Counted from the stretch's first letter, positions 6,521 through 16,490 are shown. The stretch: DNA of 41,241 nucleotides from CAG-390 sp964522215 (GCA_964522215.1 CAZFVR010000015.1:1-41241), one strand, 5' to 3'. The notes: generated from the sequence alone by a model not told the origin. Numbers and translations: made by a program.

Positions 6521-8293
6521 TTATTCGTCAACGGTCGTGCCGAGGCAGATATCGATATATATCGGCAGGTGGTCGGAGGCGTTCGTCCAGTAATCACCGA
6601 GGAGCGTGTTGTAATAAAGGACATTGGCACTCGGTGAGCACGCGATATGGTCGATGCCGACAGCCGCGGATTTGCCGGCACCGGTTCCGAGCTTATGATA
6701 CGTCTTAACGGGATTATCGATCTTTTGCGCCTTGTATTTCGGGTCGATAAAGCCTGTGGCTTTCATAAAGGTGCCAAACGGCAAGCTCTCCTCGTCGCAG
6801 TTGTAATCACCGCAGCAAAAGATAGGCACACCGTAGTCCGCAGCAAGCTTATTGACGATCTCCGCCATCTCGGTGGCCTGCTGTACACGTATGTGTGTAT
6901 GGTCACCTGTGTGGTTGGCATCGTAATGCGTATTGCAAACGATATACCGCTCACCGTTGCTCTTTGATTCAAAAAGCCCCCAATTGAGCAGACGCAGGCG
7001 CGGGCTGTTGCCCACCGAGTAAACGGTAAGTCCGCTCTCGATCAATTTGGCTTTGTTTTTGTTGTAGATAAGACCTGTGTAGTTATACTGACCGGATGGG
7101 ATGGTCTTGCCCACAAATTCATATTCACTCCCTATCAGCGTTTCAAGCCTCTGATACCATTTTTCGGATACCTCCTGTACGCCGGCAACATCGGGTGAAT
7201 AATAGGTGAGCGTGGCGGCGACCTTATAGTCGCGTCCTTCCATGACGGCCGCAGCATCCCATTCCTCCGAGAGGATATTAAAGGACATTATCCTGGCATT
7301 TGCTCCGTCGATGAGCGCCGGGGAGGGCGACATGCCTGCAAGCTGATCCTTGCGAGTATCCTTGGGGATGTCAAAGGTCGGTGACAGGGACGGCGTGATA
7401 TATTCATCAATAAACGACCCAACAGCATATGTGGCCATATCGCTTGAGTCACCGTAGAGGATATATATGCTCTTATCCCTGATGAATACGCGGTAGCCCG
7501 CATTTTCGTAAAGCCCCCTAAAGCCGTCTAGATCACCGCTCTGTGAGCGATTTGTAAAGCCCAAAACGAACTCATATTCGCCGACCGGCTCGTTATCGTC
7601 AACAACAGGCAGGTCTATCCCATACGCGCGCTTTATAGCATTTGCAAGCTTTTGTGCCTGCGTGTTTTTTGCCGCGCTGCTGTAAACGATCTTATAATCG
7701 GCAAGGCTTGCTGCACCCTCTCCGCTGAAAAGATACTCTGTATCGTTCCCGCCGCCTGTCAGCACGCTCTCCGCTGACATAAATACACTGCCGTCCTCGC
7801 GGCGCTCTACCAGCTTTTTGATCTGCTCCACGGCCCGGGCAAGCTGCTCCTCTGTGTGCGCGGCAATAACTATCTTGTTGCCGATATGCTTTATTAGATA
7901 TCCGTCGCGCGGAGTCTCGGCATACGCCTCGCGGCTCTCATCACGATCAACACCACCAAACAGTATCTCCGGGATAGCTGCAGGATCGGTACCCGGCATC
8001 AGCCAGTCATCGGACGGCTCCATGCCGCACTCAAGGTCGTTATTGAAAAAGCGAATGAGAGACTTAAATATCTCAAGTACCTCGTTGGAACAATCCGATG
8101 GTCTTATAAGTTTGTAGGATGACTTTCCGCCCTCAGAGAGCTTTATCGGCTCTGGCGGCGGCTCGGTGCTCTCATCGGGCTGATCGTTGCCCGTTCCGTT
8201 GCCGTTGCAGGCTGCCAATAGCATTGTAAACATAAGTATCGCTGCAAGCAGCAGCGCGACTTGAGCGATCCTTCGATCTGTTGCTGTTTTCAT
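6521..8293 (-). CDS. lipoprotein with C-terminal endonuclease/exonuclease/phosphatase domain
   Basis: A 590-residue exported lipoprotein: basic N-terminus, hydrophobic span 10-27, lipobox LLAAC with Cys29, then an acidic Pro-rich linker. Residues 59-163 and 200-299 look like two copies of one domain. Each contains an E-(I/F)-(V/L)-(L)-G-x-x-(N/D)-R segment, then GY-x-(I/V) and a hydrophobic strand, resembling the small domain before the catalytic barrel in some glycoside hydrolases. From about 334 an EEP domain follows with SFNIL (Asn339), GVQEV (Glu374), CNTHYD (His456), GDYN (Asp496, Asn498), GIDHI (Asp548, His549) and SDHLP (Asp574, His575), so the metal-dependent phosphodiesterase site is intact. 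Substrate could be extracellular nucleic acid or a phospholipid. It is a single gene whose promoter I could not find. Confidence 0.85.
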   Translation of the reverse strand: MKTATDRRIAQVALLLAAILMFTMLLAACNGNGTGNDQPDESTEPPPEPIKLSEGGKSSYKLIRPSDCSNEVLEIFKSLIRFFNNDLECGMEPSDDWLMPGTDPAAIPEILFGGVDRDESREAYAETPRDGYLIKHIGNKIVIAAHTEEQLARAVEQIKKLVERREDGSVFMSAESVLTGGGNDTEYLFSGEGAASLADYKIVYSSAAKNTQAQKLANAIKRAYGIDLPVVDDNEPVGEYEFVLGFTNRSQSGDLDGFRGLYENAGYRVFIRDKSIYILYGDSSDMATYAVGSFIDEYITPSLSPTFDIPKDTRKDQLAGMSPSPALIDGANARIMSFNILSEEWDAAAVMEGRDYKVAATLTYYSPDVAGVQEVSEKWYQRLETLIGSEYEFVGKTIPSGQYNYTGLIYNKNKAKLIESGLTVYSVGNSPRLRLLNWGLFESKSNGERYIVCNTHYDANHTGDHTHIRVQQATEMAEIVNKLAADYGVPIFCCGDYNCDEESLPFGTFMKATGFIDPKYKAQKIDNPVKTYHKLGTGAGKSAAVGIDHIACSPSANVLYYNTLLGDYWTNASDHLPIYIDICLGTTVDE

Positions 8294-8465
8294 AGTCTTG
8301 TACCTCGTTTTATTCGAGAATTTTTTATGTTTTGCATCACACAGTCATCCTATCGGTGACCGCGAAAAAACATTACAGCATGGGGTCAGGTGGTGCGTTT
8401 TGGTTTTTGCGTTTTTGTTTTAATATTTTCGTGTTCCGACGTTTTGCTTTTCACCTTACGTCACA
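8294..8465. other. intergenic gap after polC
   Basis: The region lies between the polC stop and the lipoprotein start, both on the minus strand. I found no convincing terminator. A small CTCG/CGAG hairpin lies just upstream of the lipoprotein ribosome site. Confidence 0.4.
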
Positions 8466-11400
8466 TCACAAAAGATCAAACATAGAGATCTGCGCGGTCT
8501 CGCTCAAGCTGTCAAGCACGCCGTTCGTACGTAATATCTCGATGACCGATTTATTTAGCTTTGCCCGCAGTTGGAGATCCTCTACCGAAAAGTATGGTCT
8601 GTCCCCGCGCGCGTTCATTATCGCAAGTGCGGCGTTCTCGCCAACACCGGGAAGCGCCATAAACGGCATTCGGATATTACCATCCTCCGGCAAAAACTCC
8701 TTGGCATGCGAGCGTTCTATGCTGACTGGCAGGAACTTGATATTGCGCAGCATGCACTCGTTGGCAAATTGCAATGCGCCAAAAAGATCCTTATCCTTTT
8801 GTGTGGCATCGTTCCAGCGCGCGTTTATATCCTGCATGGTCTCCACGACCGCTCGCCGTCCGCGAGAGACAACGGCGGCATCAAAGCCATCGGGCGCTAC
8901 GGTAAGGATCGAGCAATAAAACGCCACCGGGCGATGGACCTTGTACCAACCAAGTCTTATCGCCGACATAACGTATGCCGCCGCGTGCGCCTTGGGAAAC
9001 ATGTATTTTATCTTGCGCAGTGAGTCGATATACCATTCAGGCACGCCCTTTTCACGCATGGCGGCAACCATATCCTCAGGTATCGGCTTGCCCTTTTTGT
9101 TCTTTCTTACAAGCTCCATTATCTTAAAGGAAAGGTTTTTATCTACTCCATAGCGGATAAGGTCAAGCATTATACCGTCACGTGTACCAACCACGTGGGA
9201 TATATCGCATATGCCGTTTTTAATAAGATCCTGCGCATTGCCCAGCCACACGTCGGTTCCGTGCGTAAGACCTGATATCTGCATAAGGTCGGCAAAGTTT
9301 TTAGGCCTGGCATCAACAAGCACCTGTTGAATAAAGCTTGTACCAAACTCCGGCAGGCCCAGGGTTCCCACCATGAGTCCCAACATCTTGGTCTCCTTAT
9401 CGCCTACATCGGCTTGCGGTATGCCCAGCGGCTCGGTGGATTCAAAAAGCTCGTAGACAGTCCTGTCATTCATGGCCACATCCATAACGGATATGCCGCT
9501 GTACTTTTCCAAATACTTATATTTTGTCGGAATATCATGGCCCAGCTCGTCAAGCTTGAGTATGGTATCATGCAGATAGGAGAACGCAAAGTGCGTTGTA
9601 ACTATATCAGACTTTGGGTCATCCGCGGGGTGCTGTACAGGCGTAAAGTCATATACATCCTTTTCACGCGGAACGACTATGATGCCTCCCGGGTGCTGTC
9701 CCGTAGTGCGCTTAACGCCCACGCAGTGCGCGATCATCCTGTCTATCTCGGCGCGGCAGACAGACTCGCCCTTGGATTCAAAATATTTTGCAATAAAGCC
9801 GTAGGCTGTCTTATCGGCCAGTGTGCCGAGCGTACCCGCACGAAAAACGTTTTCCGCGCCGAACAGCTCTTCTGTAAACTTATGCACTCTGCCCTGCACA
9901 TCTCCTGAAAAGTTTAGGTCGATATCCGGAGATTTTTCACCGTAAAAGCCCAAAAAGGTCTCAAAGGGGATATCCTGACCGTCCTGCGCAAGCTTTTCGC
10001 CGCAAACGGGACAATTGCGCGTTGGCATATCAAAGCCCGAGCCGACGCCATCGGGATTGGAAAAATCGCTGTAACGACACTTGGGACAGTAATAGTGCGG
10101 CGGCAGAGGGTTGACCTCGGATATGCCTGCCATTGTGGCAACAAAGGAGGATCCCACAGATCCGCGCGAGCCGACAAGGTATCCTTGGCTCTCCGAATAG
10201 TGCACCAGCTTTTCGGCAATAACGTAGAGCACCGCAAAGCCGTTTTTGATTATAGAGCTGAGCTCACGCTCAAGCCTTGAGGAAACTATCTCCGGCAGGT
10301 CATCGCCGTACATGCTATGCGCGCGCGTCCAGCACTTTTCGGTCAGCTCCTCCTCTGCTCCGTCAAGGTGCGGAGGGAAGGATCCCTCCGGTATCGGGCG
10401 TATACGCTCGATACCGTCGTTTATCGCATTGGGATTCGTGACCACAACCTCGAATGCCTTATCCGCCCCGAGATATGAGAACTCCTCAAGCATATCATCG
10501 GTGGTGTGGAAGTATATCGGGCAGGACTTGTCTGCATCCTTAAACTTCATGCCCGCAAGCAGGATATGGCGGTAGATCTCATCCTCCGGGTTCAAGAAGT
10601 GAGCATCCGATGTTGCCACCACCGGCTTGCCGAGCTTTTCGCCAAGTGCTACGATGCGACGGTTATAATCGCGCAGCGCCTCCTCGTTCGGCACTTTGCC
10701 CTCATCGATCATAAAATGGTTATTGCCCACCGGCTGTATCTCAAGATAATCGTAATAGGATGCTATCTCCTCAATATCGGCATCCGAGCGGTTATCTGCG
10801 ATGGCGGTATAAAGCTCGCCCGCCTCGCAAGCTGAGCCGATGATAAGCCCCTCTCGGTAGCGATCAAGCTCGCTTTTGGGGATGCGCGGAACGCGGCGGT
10901 AGTAGTTGAGATAGCTCAGCGACACCAGCTTGTAAAGGTTTTTAAGCCCCACAAGATCCTTTACCAAAATGATCATATGGTAAGTCTTAAGGGTGAGCGG
11001 GTCGGTGTTTGCGTGTATCTCGGAGATGAGTCTTGCATAATCCTCGATGCCGAACTTTTCAAGCTTTTCAAGCATGCGCAGATATATAAGCCCCAGCATT
11101 TCGGCATCATCCACCGCGCGGTGGTGATTAAAATCGCCAAGACCGAAATACTTTGCGACCGCATCGAGCTTATGCGACTTTAGGTCGGTGTTTACGTATC
11201 TTGACAAGGCAACAGTGTCAAGGTACGGGTTTGAAAACGCCAGACCCTGCTCCTTTGCGGCATAGCGAATAAAGCCGGTATCAAAATCGGCATTGTGCGC
11301 CACCAAAAGATCATCGCCTATAAATTTAAGGAATTGCGGCAGTGCCTCTTCGATCTTCGGCGCGCCGCGCACCATATCGTCATCGATCGATGTAAGGCGC

Positions 11401-12944
11401 GTTATCTCCTCCGGGATGTGGCATTCGGGATCTACAAAGGTCGAGAAGCGATCCACTACCTCGCCACCCTTTATCTTGACGGCACCTATCTCGGTTATCT
11501 TGCATGTTACCACCGAAAGGCCTGTGGTCTCAAGGTCAAACACCACAACCTCATCGGCAAACGGACGGCTCCATTCACCAAACAGAGGGCTTGCGCTATC
11601 GTTTACAAAATAAGCCTCAAGACCATATATTACTTTCATATCCGCCTTTTCTGCGGCGATCATCGCCTCGGGAAACCCCTGAACGTTTGCATGATCCGTC
11701 ACTGCCACGGCGTGATGCCCCCACCTTTTGGCGGTGTTTATTGCATCGGCCGGGGAGATTATTGCATCCATGGCAGACATATTTGTGTGCAGGTGAAGCT
11801 CAACGCGCTTTGCATCAGCCGTGTCCTGCCGCAATACACGTCGCACCTTTGCGATGCTTTGGTAGTAAAAAAGCATATCCGGGGAGTTTTTATCCACCCG
11901 TACGTCTCCCATGGCGGCGATCACCATGCCGTTTGATATCAGCTCGGATATCTCAGCGGCATCCTCCGCCTCAAGCCTGCGGGTGCGCACCTCAATGGAC
12001 GCGTTACCGTCAAACACGCCAAAGGTTATATACATTCCTCCGCCGCGTGCCTCGTCACACTTAAAGGACGATACCTCGCCCACTATCACAACATGCCGGC
12101 GCATTGTGCGAAGCAGTGATATAGACTGCGGCACTATCTCAAATGGGTCGCCTATTATGTAATCCGGCTCGGATATGTCAAATACAGATGTACCGATCCG
12201 ACAGATGCCGCCATCGATCTCTGCAGTTGCATCCTCATCATATGCCGAATATATACGACGGAACACCTGCGCCTCCTCGCCGTCCTCCCCATCAACGTTG
12301 CCGTTACCGTTAGCATTACCGTTACCGCTACCGTGTCCGCCGGATGCTCCGGCAGGGTCGGAGGCACGGCGGCGTTCCTCGGCGGCGTACCTTACCGCCG
12401 CTTCCGCTCCTCGCCTGTCCATATCCTCAAACATCGCCTCCCGCGCCGCCTCATAGACGGGGCGTGCACCCTCCAGCTCGCGTACCACAACGGGCATAGT
12501 GATGCCAAACTCGGATCTGATTATATTTTCTATTACAGCGGGGGTATTTGCATCATTTACAAATCCCACACCGTTTGCGGTAAAAGGAATGGCTATATCA
12601 AGCTTGCCCTCGGTGATATGCGCCTCACAGCCGTAAAAAAATCCGCGCGCCACACATCCCACATGCTCGGCCTCAAGCAGTATCTCGGGAATATAGATCT
12701 CACTTAAAAGCTCCGCGGGATAGGACGGCATAAATTTAACTATATAGCCCTCATACGCCTCGGCAATGCCCGCCTCGGCGCTGTATATAGTGCTTTTTTC
12801 AATGATCCGCGGCAGCTTTACCGATATTTCAAATATCGGGCGCTCACGGTGGCGCTTTACCGTATATTCGATTACGGCATCAAAAAAGCGACGCTCCATC
12901 TCACCCGGTGTATATTTTGAAAAAAGCTCTCCAAGCGTTCGCAT
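8466..12944 (-). CDS. polC: DNA polymerase III alpha subunit, Gram-positive PolC type
   Basis: The 1492-residue replicative polymerase, slightly longer than the usual 1430-1470. Order: N-terminal region to about 200; a Gly/Asn-rich linker (about 202-217); OB-fold (about 250-370); first half of the PHP domain with VELHLHTN near 380; DEDD proofreading exonuclease inserted from VVFDLETTGL (about 464) to 630; second PHP half; polymerase core with a four-cysteine zinc motif (CPKC and CPVC, near 950) and the catalytic PDIDLNFS. All catalytic acidic motifs look intact. GAGGAGGG lies just before the ATG. It is the last gene of the block starting at pyrH, 71 bases after ispG. proS, which lies before polC in Bacillus, is absent here. 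Confidence 0.98.
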   Translation of the reverse strand: MRTLGELFSKYTPGEMERRFFDAVIEYTVKRHRERPIFEISVKLPRIIEKSTIYSAEAGIAEAYEGYIVKFMPSYPAELLSEIYIPEILLEAEHVGCVARGFFYGCEAHITEGKLDIAIPFTANGVGFVNDANTPAVIENIIRSEFGITMPVVVRELEGARPVYEAAREAMFEDMDRRGAEAAVRYAAEERRRASDPAGASGGHGSGNGNANGNGNVDGEDGEEAQVFRRIYSAYDEDATAEIDGGICRIGTSVFDISEPDYIIGDPFEIVPQSISLLRTMRRHVVIVGEVSSFKCDEARGGGMYITFGVFDGNASIEVRTRRLEAEDAAEISELISNGMVIAAMGDVRVDKNSPDMLFYYQSIAKVRRVLRQDTADAKRVELHLHTNMSAMDAIISPADAINTAKRWGHHAVAVTDHANVQGFPEAMIAAEKADMKVIYGLEAYFVNDSASPLFGEWSRPFADEVVVFDLETTGLSVVTCKITEIGAVKIKGGEVVDRFSTFVDPECHIPEEITRLTSIDDDMVRGAPKIEEALPQFLKFIGDDLLVAHNADFDTGFIRYAAKEQGLAFSNPYLDTVALSRYVNTDLKSHKLDAVAKYFGLGDFNHHRAVDDAEMLGLIYLRMLEKLEKFGIEDYARLISEIHANTDPLTLKTYHMIILVKDLVGLKNLYKLVSLSYLNYYRRVPRIPKSELDRYREGLIIGSACEAGELYTAIADNRSDADIEEIASYYDYLEIQPVGNNHFMIDEGKVPNEEALRDYNRRIVALGEKLGKPVVATSDAHFLNPEDEIYRHILLAGMKFKDADKSCPIYFHTTDDMLEEFSYLGADKAFEVVVTNPNAINDGIERIRPIPEGSFPPHLDGAEEELTEKCWTRAHSMYGDDLPEIVSSRLERELSSIIKNGFAVLYVIAEKLVHYSESQGYLVGSRGSVGSSFVATMAGISEVNPLPPHYYCPKCRYSDFSNPDGVGSGFDMPTRNCPVCGEKLAQDGQDIPFETFLGFYGEKSPDIDLNFSGDVQGRVHKFTEELFGAENVFRAGTLGTLADKTAYGFIAKYFESKGESVCRAEIDRMIAHCVGVKRTTGQHPGGIIVVPREKDVYDFTPVQHPADDPKSDIVTTHFAFSYLHDTILKLDELGHDIPTKYKYLEKYSGISVMDVAMNDRTVYELFESTEPLGIPQADVGDKETKMLGLMVGTLGLPEFGTSFIQQVLVDARPKNFADLMQISGLTHGTDVWLGNAQDLIKNGICDISHVVGTRDGIMLDLIRYGVDKNLSFKIMELVRKNKKGKPIPEDMVAAMREKGVPEWYIDSLRKIKYMFPKAHAAAYVMSAIRLGWYKVHRPVAFYCSILTVAPDGFDAAVVSRGRRAVVETMQDINARWNDATQKDKDLFGALQFANECMLRNIKFLPVSIERSHAKEFLPEDGNIRMPFMALPGVGENAALAIMNARGDRPYFSVEDLQLRAKLNKSVIEILRTNGVLDSLSETAQISMFDLL
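12293..12340 (-). repeat. imperfect hexanucleotide tandem repeat inside polC
   Basis: On the coding strand, units of GGTAAC or near variants (GGTAAT, GCTAAC, GGCAAC) repeat about eight times and encode a run alternating Gly and Asn. It falls in the linker before the OB-fold, where length change would keep frame in steps of two residues. Confidence 0.8.
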
Positions 12945-13015
12945 TTTTATCCCTCCTCTTTTACGGCATGGCCGTTATTTTGTGCGCCTTGCGAATCATT
13001 AATCGGTATTGTCTT

Positions 13016-14134
13016 TTACTTTTTCTTTTTATTTATACCGCATCGAAATTCTCGGCCGCCGAATTTTTCCTTTATCCTTGCTACCAGTGCGTCGATAACA
13101 TCACCCTCGGCGACCTTACCGACTATCTCACCATGCTCAAATATCACAGCCTCGCCGACTCCGCCGGCAATACCGATATCGGCCTCGCGCGCCTCGCCCG
13201 GGCCATTAACGGCACAGCCCATCAAGGCTACCTTGATCTCAAGCCCCAAAAGCCCCTCGGCCGCCGCGCGTGCCTCGAATTCCGAAACAAGGCGGCAAAG
13301 ATCTATCCTTGTTCTGCCGCAGGTGGGACAGCTGACGATATTAAGCCCGCCGTGCCCCGGACAGTCCAGCGCACGCAGGATATCCCGCGCCGCCTCGACC
13401 TCCCTCTCCGGGTCATCGGTAAGGGAGACACGCACGGTGTCGCCTATTCCGTCACATATCAGCGCGCCGAATGCGGCTGCGCTCTTGATTATTCCCATGC
13501 GGCTGCTGCCTGCCTCGGTAACGCCGAGGTGCAGCGGGTAATCGCATCGCTCGGATATAAATCTGTATGCATCCACCGTAGCGCGAACATCGGAGGACTT
13601 AACGGATATTATGATGTCGTCAAAATCATATCTGTTCAGCAGAGCAACATGTCCCATGGCACTCTCGTAGAGAGCTTCTGCAGTAGGTGCGCCGTGTTTT
13701 TGCAGGAGAGGCTGCTCAAGCGAGCCGCTGTTGACACCGATCCTTATAGGGATCTTTTTGTCGGCGCAGGCCTTTGCCACGGCATGAACGCGCTCCGCGT
13801 CCCCGATATTACCGGGGTTGATCCTTATCTTATCAACTCCGTACTCGGCGCACCTCAGCGCAATGCGCCAATCAAAGTGGATATCCGCCACGAGCGGAAT
13901 GGATATTCCCCTCTCCTTTATATAACGCACCGACTCGGCCGCCTCGATGCTCGGCACGGCTATGCGAATTATATCGCATCCCGCGGACTCAAGCCGCCTT
14001 ATCTGCTCGTATGTTGCCGCGGCATCGGTCGCCGGCTTGTTTGTCATTGATTGGATCGGTATGCGGTGACCACCGCCAACCGGTACATTCCCCACCATTA
14101 CCGTCCGCGTTGTTTTTTTGTTCTTTACTGTCAT
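13016..14134 (-). CDS. ispG: 4-hydroxy-3-methylbut-2-en-1-yl diphosphate synthase (IspG/GcpE)
   Basis: 372 residues, the usual length for the bacterial short form. It converts 2-C-methylerythritol 2,4-cyclodiphosphate to HMBPP, the penultimate step of the MEP isoprenoid pathway, with a 4Fe-4S cluster. The N-terminal TIM-barrel motif IPIQSMTNKPATD and the C-terminal cluster-binding motifs SCPTCGR and MGCAVNGPGEA (about 270-310) are present. It sits between rseP (25-base gap) and polC (71-base gap) and shares the unit with dxr, so two MEP genes are expressed together with uppS, which uses the pathway's products. GAGGC precedes the ATG. Confidence 0.97.
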   Translation of the reverse strand: MTVKNKKTTRTVMVGNVPVGGGHRIPIQSMTNKPATDAAATYEQIRRLESAGCDIIRIAVPSIEAAESVRYIKERGISIPLVADIHFDWRIALRCAEYGVDKIRINPGNIGDAERVHAVAKACADKKIPIRIGVNSGSLEQPLLQKHGAPTAEALYESAMGHVALLNRYDFDDIIISVKSSDVRATVDAYRFISERCDYPLHLGVTEAGSSRMGIIKSAAAFGALICDGIGDTVRVSLTDDPEREVEAARDILRALDCPGHGGLNIVSCPTCGRTRIDLCRLVSEFEARAAAEGLLGLEIKVALMGCAVNGPGEAREADIGIAGGVGEAVIFEHGEIVGKVAEGDVIDALVARIKEKFGGREFRCGINKKKK

Positions 14135-14159
14135 TATACTGCCTCGACTTGATCACCTA

Positions 14160-15194
14160 TCATTTTTTCACAAGCGTAAAGATATCCTTGAACGCAACCA
14201 AGATCATAAGTCCCATCAAGATCAGCAAACTGATGCCATTGATATATGCTTCGACCTTACGGTTGACCGGTCGTCCTATTATTGCCTCAATGAGGATAAA
14301 TACAAATCTTCCGCCATCAAGCGCGGGTATCGGCAGGAGGTTGACAACACCAAGATTCATGGCCAGTACAACGAACAGGTAAAGCAGGTTCATAAACCCG
14401 CCCTGCTGTACGACAGTACCTACCGTCTCGGTGATACCTATAGGACCTGATATGGCCTCCACTCCGTACCTGCCGCGCAGCATGTCGATAATGGAATCCC
14501 AGATCATCTTGATGGTAGAGAGAGATCTGAAAAAGCCTTGCTTCATTACAGACCCGAAATTCTTTTCCTCTGCATACGGCTTAAAATCAACATCGCCAAA
14601 GGTCGCGCCCGACTCGGTAAAAGTGGGAAACTCAACCCCCTCAAGTGTCATTTTAAGTCCGTCACGCAGAACGGTAACGTCTATAGGCTCATAGCCGCTG
14701 TTCATTATCTCATATACAAGCTCATTACCGGTATACACAGGCACGCCATCAACAGCCGTGATCTTATCTCCCGGCCTGAGCCACGCGGAGCTTGTTGCTC
14801 CCTCGTTGAACTCGGCAACAACAGTGGATGCAAGCTGACCCGATGCGCCAACAAGTATCATCATGCATATAACACCGATGAGGATATTTGTAAGCGGGCC
14901 TGCAAGTATCGTCATCATGCGCCGCCCGACGCTTTTATTGCAAAATGCGTTTGGGTTTTCGGATTCGCCATCCTCGCCCGCCATGCTTACAAAACCGCCG
15001 AGGGGCAGGACGCGCAGAGAATATCTTATCCCGCTCTTTTTTGACACATGGCTTACAAGCTTTGGTCCCATGCCGATAGAAAATTCCTCGATCTCTATAC
15101 CGCCGGCGCGAGCGACCAAAAAATGCCCGCCCTCATGCACCAAAACAAGTATGCCGAAGATAAATATCGTAAGAATAAAATACAGTATTACCAT
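14160..15194 (-). CDS. rseP: RIP metalloprotease RseP (site-2 protease)
   Basis: A 344-residue integral membrane zinc protease that cuts transmembrane segments of anti-sigma factors and cleared signal peptides (RasP/YluC in Bacillus). The zinc motif is HEGGH (His20, Glu21, His24) in the first membrane helix. A single PDZ domain covers about 105-190, and the second active-site segment LLPIPALDGG lies near 285 before the last helix. I use ATG at 15194 rather than GTG at 15197, since GGGGGAG gives better spacing to it. It lies 27 bases after dxr, the conserved order in Firmicutes. Confidence 0.96.
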   Translation of the reverse strand: MVILYFILTIFIFGILVLVHEGGHFLVARAGGIEIEEFSIGMGPKLVSHVSKKSGIRYSLRVLPLGGFVSMAGEDGESENPNAFCNKSVGRRMMTILAGPLTNILIGVICMMILVGASGQLASTVVAEFNEGATSSAWLRPGDKITAVDGVPVYTGNELVYEIMNSGYEPIDVTVLRDGLKMTLEGVEFPTFTESGATFGDVDFKPYAEEKNFGSVMKQGFFRSLSTIKMIWDSIIDMLRGRYGVEAISGPIGITETVGTVVQQGGFMNLLYLFVVLAMNLGVVNLLPIPALDGGRFVFILIEAIIGRPVNRKVEAYINGISLLILMGLMILVAFKDIFTLVKK

Positions 15195-15221
15195 CACATC
15201 TCCCCCGCCGACATCGGGATG

Positions 15222-16394
15222 TCAGCGTGATCTTTTCTTTAGATATGCAAGTGCGCTCTCGCGTGCCGCCGCATCGGCGGTCTTGATCCCCTCAAGCGTG
15301 TGCACCTGCGGCGCGTCCTTGGCAAATTCATCCGTCACGTATCGGAGTGTATCCATCACGTCCAAAAACGCACACCTGCCTGCCAAAAATTCGCTGACCG
15401 CGACCTCGTTTGCGGCATTCAGCACGGCAGTTGATGCACCTCCCGCCTTTATTGCGCACCTTGCAAGCGCCAAAGGAATAAAGGTCTCCTCATCCGGCTC
15501 AAAAAAGCTGAGCCGTCCTATCTTTACAAGGTCAAGTCTTTCGATAACGGCGGCGTCCCTTTCGGGACGATTGAGCGCATATTGCACGCAAAGCCGCATA
15601 TCCGGGACAGACATTTGCGCAATTACAGAATTATCCGCAAATTCGACCATGGAATGAATAACGCTCTCACGATGCACCACCACACGTATATTATCGGCAT
15701 CGATGCCGAAAAGATGCGCCGCCTCTATCAGCTCAAAGCCCTTATTCATAAGGGTCGCGCTGTCGATGGTGATCTTGGCGCCCATGCTCCAAGTGGGGTG
15801 TGCCAAGGCCTGCGCGGCGGTGATGCTGCCAAGCTCCGATCGTTTTTTTCCGAAGAACGGCCCGCCGGATGCGGTTATTATCAGACTTTTTACTTCACCG
15901 TGCGTTCCGGCGCGCAAGCACTGGTCTATGGCGCAATGCTCGCTGTCGATAGGCGCGATATCAACACCGCGCTCCGCTGCGCGGCTCATGACTATCTCTC
16001 CCGCCACAACAAGAGATTCTTTGTTTGCAAGCGCCAAGGACTTACCGCTCTCAATAACGGCCAGCGTGGGATCAAGCCCCGCATAACCGATTATAGAATT
16101 TATAGCGGTATCGGCATCTGAGTTTGTTATCATCTCGCATATACCGTCAACGCCGGAATAGATCTTAACATCGGTATCCGCCAGTGCCAGCTTCAGCTCT
16201 GCCGCCGCGCTCGGGTCGCTCATTGCAGCCGCTGCGGGGCGAAATTCACGCACTTGCTGCTCAACGAGCTTTGTATTACTTTTTGCACAAATTGCACGGA
16301 CCGTATACCCCCGCGCCCGTGCAACATCCGCCGCCTGTGTCCCCACCGAGCCGGTGGAACCAAGCAACATAAGCTTTTTTTCTTTCATTGTCAT
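15222..16394 (-). CDS. dxr: 1-deoxy-D-xylulose 5-phosphate reductoisomerase
   Basis: A 390-residue NADPH-dependent enzyme making MEP, the first committed step of the MEP pathway. It has the N-terminal Rossmann motif LGSTGSVGTQ (11-20), the metal and substrate loop SEHCAIDQCL (Glu after Ser), and ITASGGPFF in the flexible loop. Length is normal. A second ATG six bases in (16388) is possible; GAGG stands about 10 bases before the first. A strong hairpin (16408-16426) abuts the ribosome site. It follows cdsA after a 139-base gap, the longest gap but one inside this unit. Confidence 0.97.
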   Translation of the reverse strand: MTMKEKKLMLLGSTGSVGTQAADVARARGYTVRAICAKSNTKLVEQQVREFRPAAAAMSDPSAAAELKLALADTDVKIYSGVDGICEMITNSDADTAINSIIGYAGLDPTLAVIESGKSLALANKESLVVAGEIVMSRAAERGVDIAPIDSEHCAIDQCLRAGTHGEVKSLIITASGGPFFGKKRSELGSITAAQALAHPTWSMGAKITIDSATLMNKGFELIEAAHLFGIDADNIRVVVHRESVIHSMVEFADNSVIAQMSVPDMRLCVQYALNRPERDAAVIERLDLVKIGRLSFFEPDEETFIPLALARCAIKAGGASTAVLNAANEVAVSEFLAGRCAFLDVMDTLRYVTDEFAKDAPQVHTLEGIKTADAAARESALAYLKKRSR

Positions 16395-16407
16395 TTTTAT
16401 TATGCCT

Positions 16408-16426
16408 CGGACCCCTTGGGGGTCCG
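16408..16426 (-). promoter_or_regulatory. hairpin next to the dxr ribosome binding site
   Basis: CGGACCCC pairs with GGGTCCG across a loop of a few bases, directly beside the GAGG of dxr. In the minus-strand transcript no U run follows, so it is not a terminator for this operon. It could affect ribosome access or mRNA processing. Confidence 0.5.
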
Positions 16427-16473
16427 ATGTTTTTTCTTAGTGTTTGATCGGTGTTATCATTGAGGATCGGGGA

Positions 16474-16490
16474 ATGCCGTAATACGGCAT
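16474..16490 (-). repeat. short hairpin in the cdsA-dxr gap
   Basis: ATGCCGT (16474-16480) and ACGGCAT (16484-16490) form a perfect 7-base stem with a 3-base loop. No U run follows. With the hairpin at 16408-16426 it makes a two-hairpin spacer between cdsA and dxr. Confidence 0.55.

Noticed and set aside
12908..14050. Plus-strand ORF of 380 codons opposite ispG
   Set aside because: Antisense reading of a conserved enzyme. It also runs across the gap to polC without any start signal.
16408..16440. Plus-strand terminator (GC stem then T6)
   Set aside because: It has the right form rightward, but no plus-strand gene ends here. It was recorded instead as a hairpin in the minus-strand transcript.
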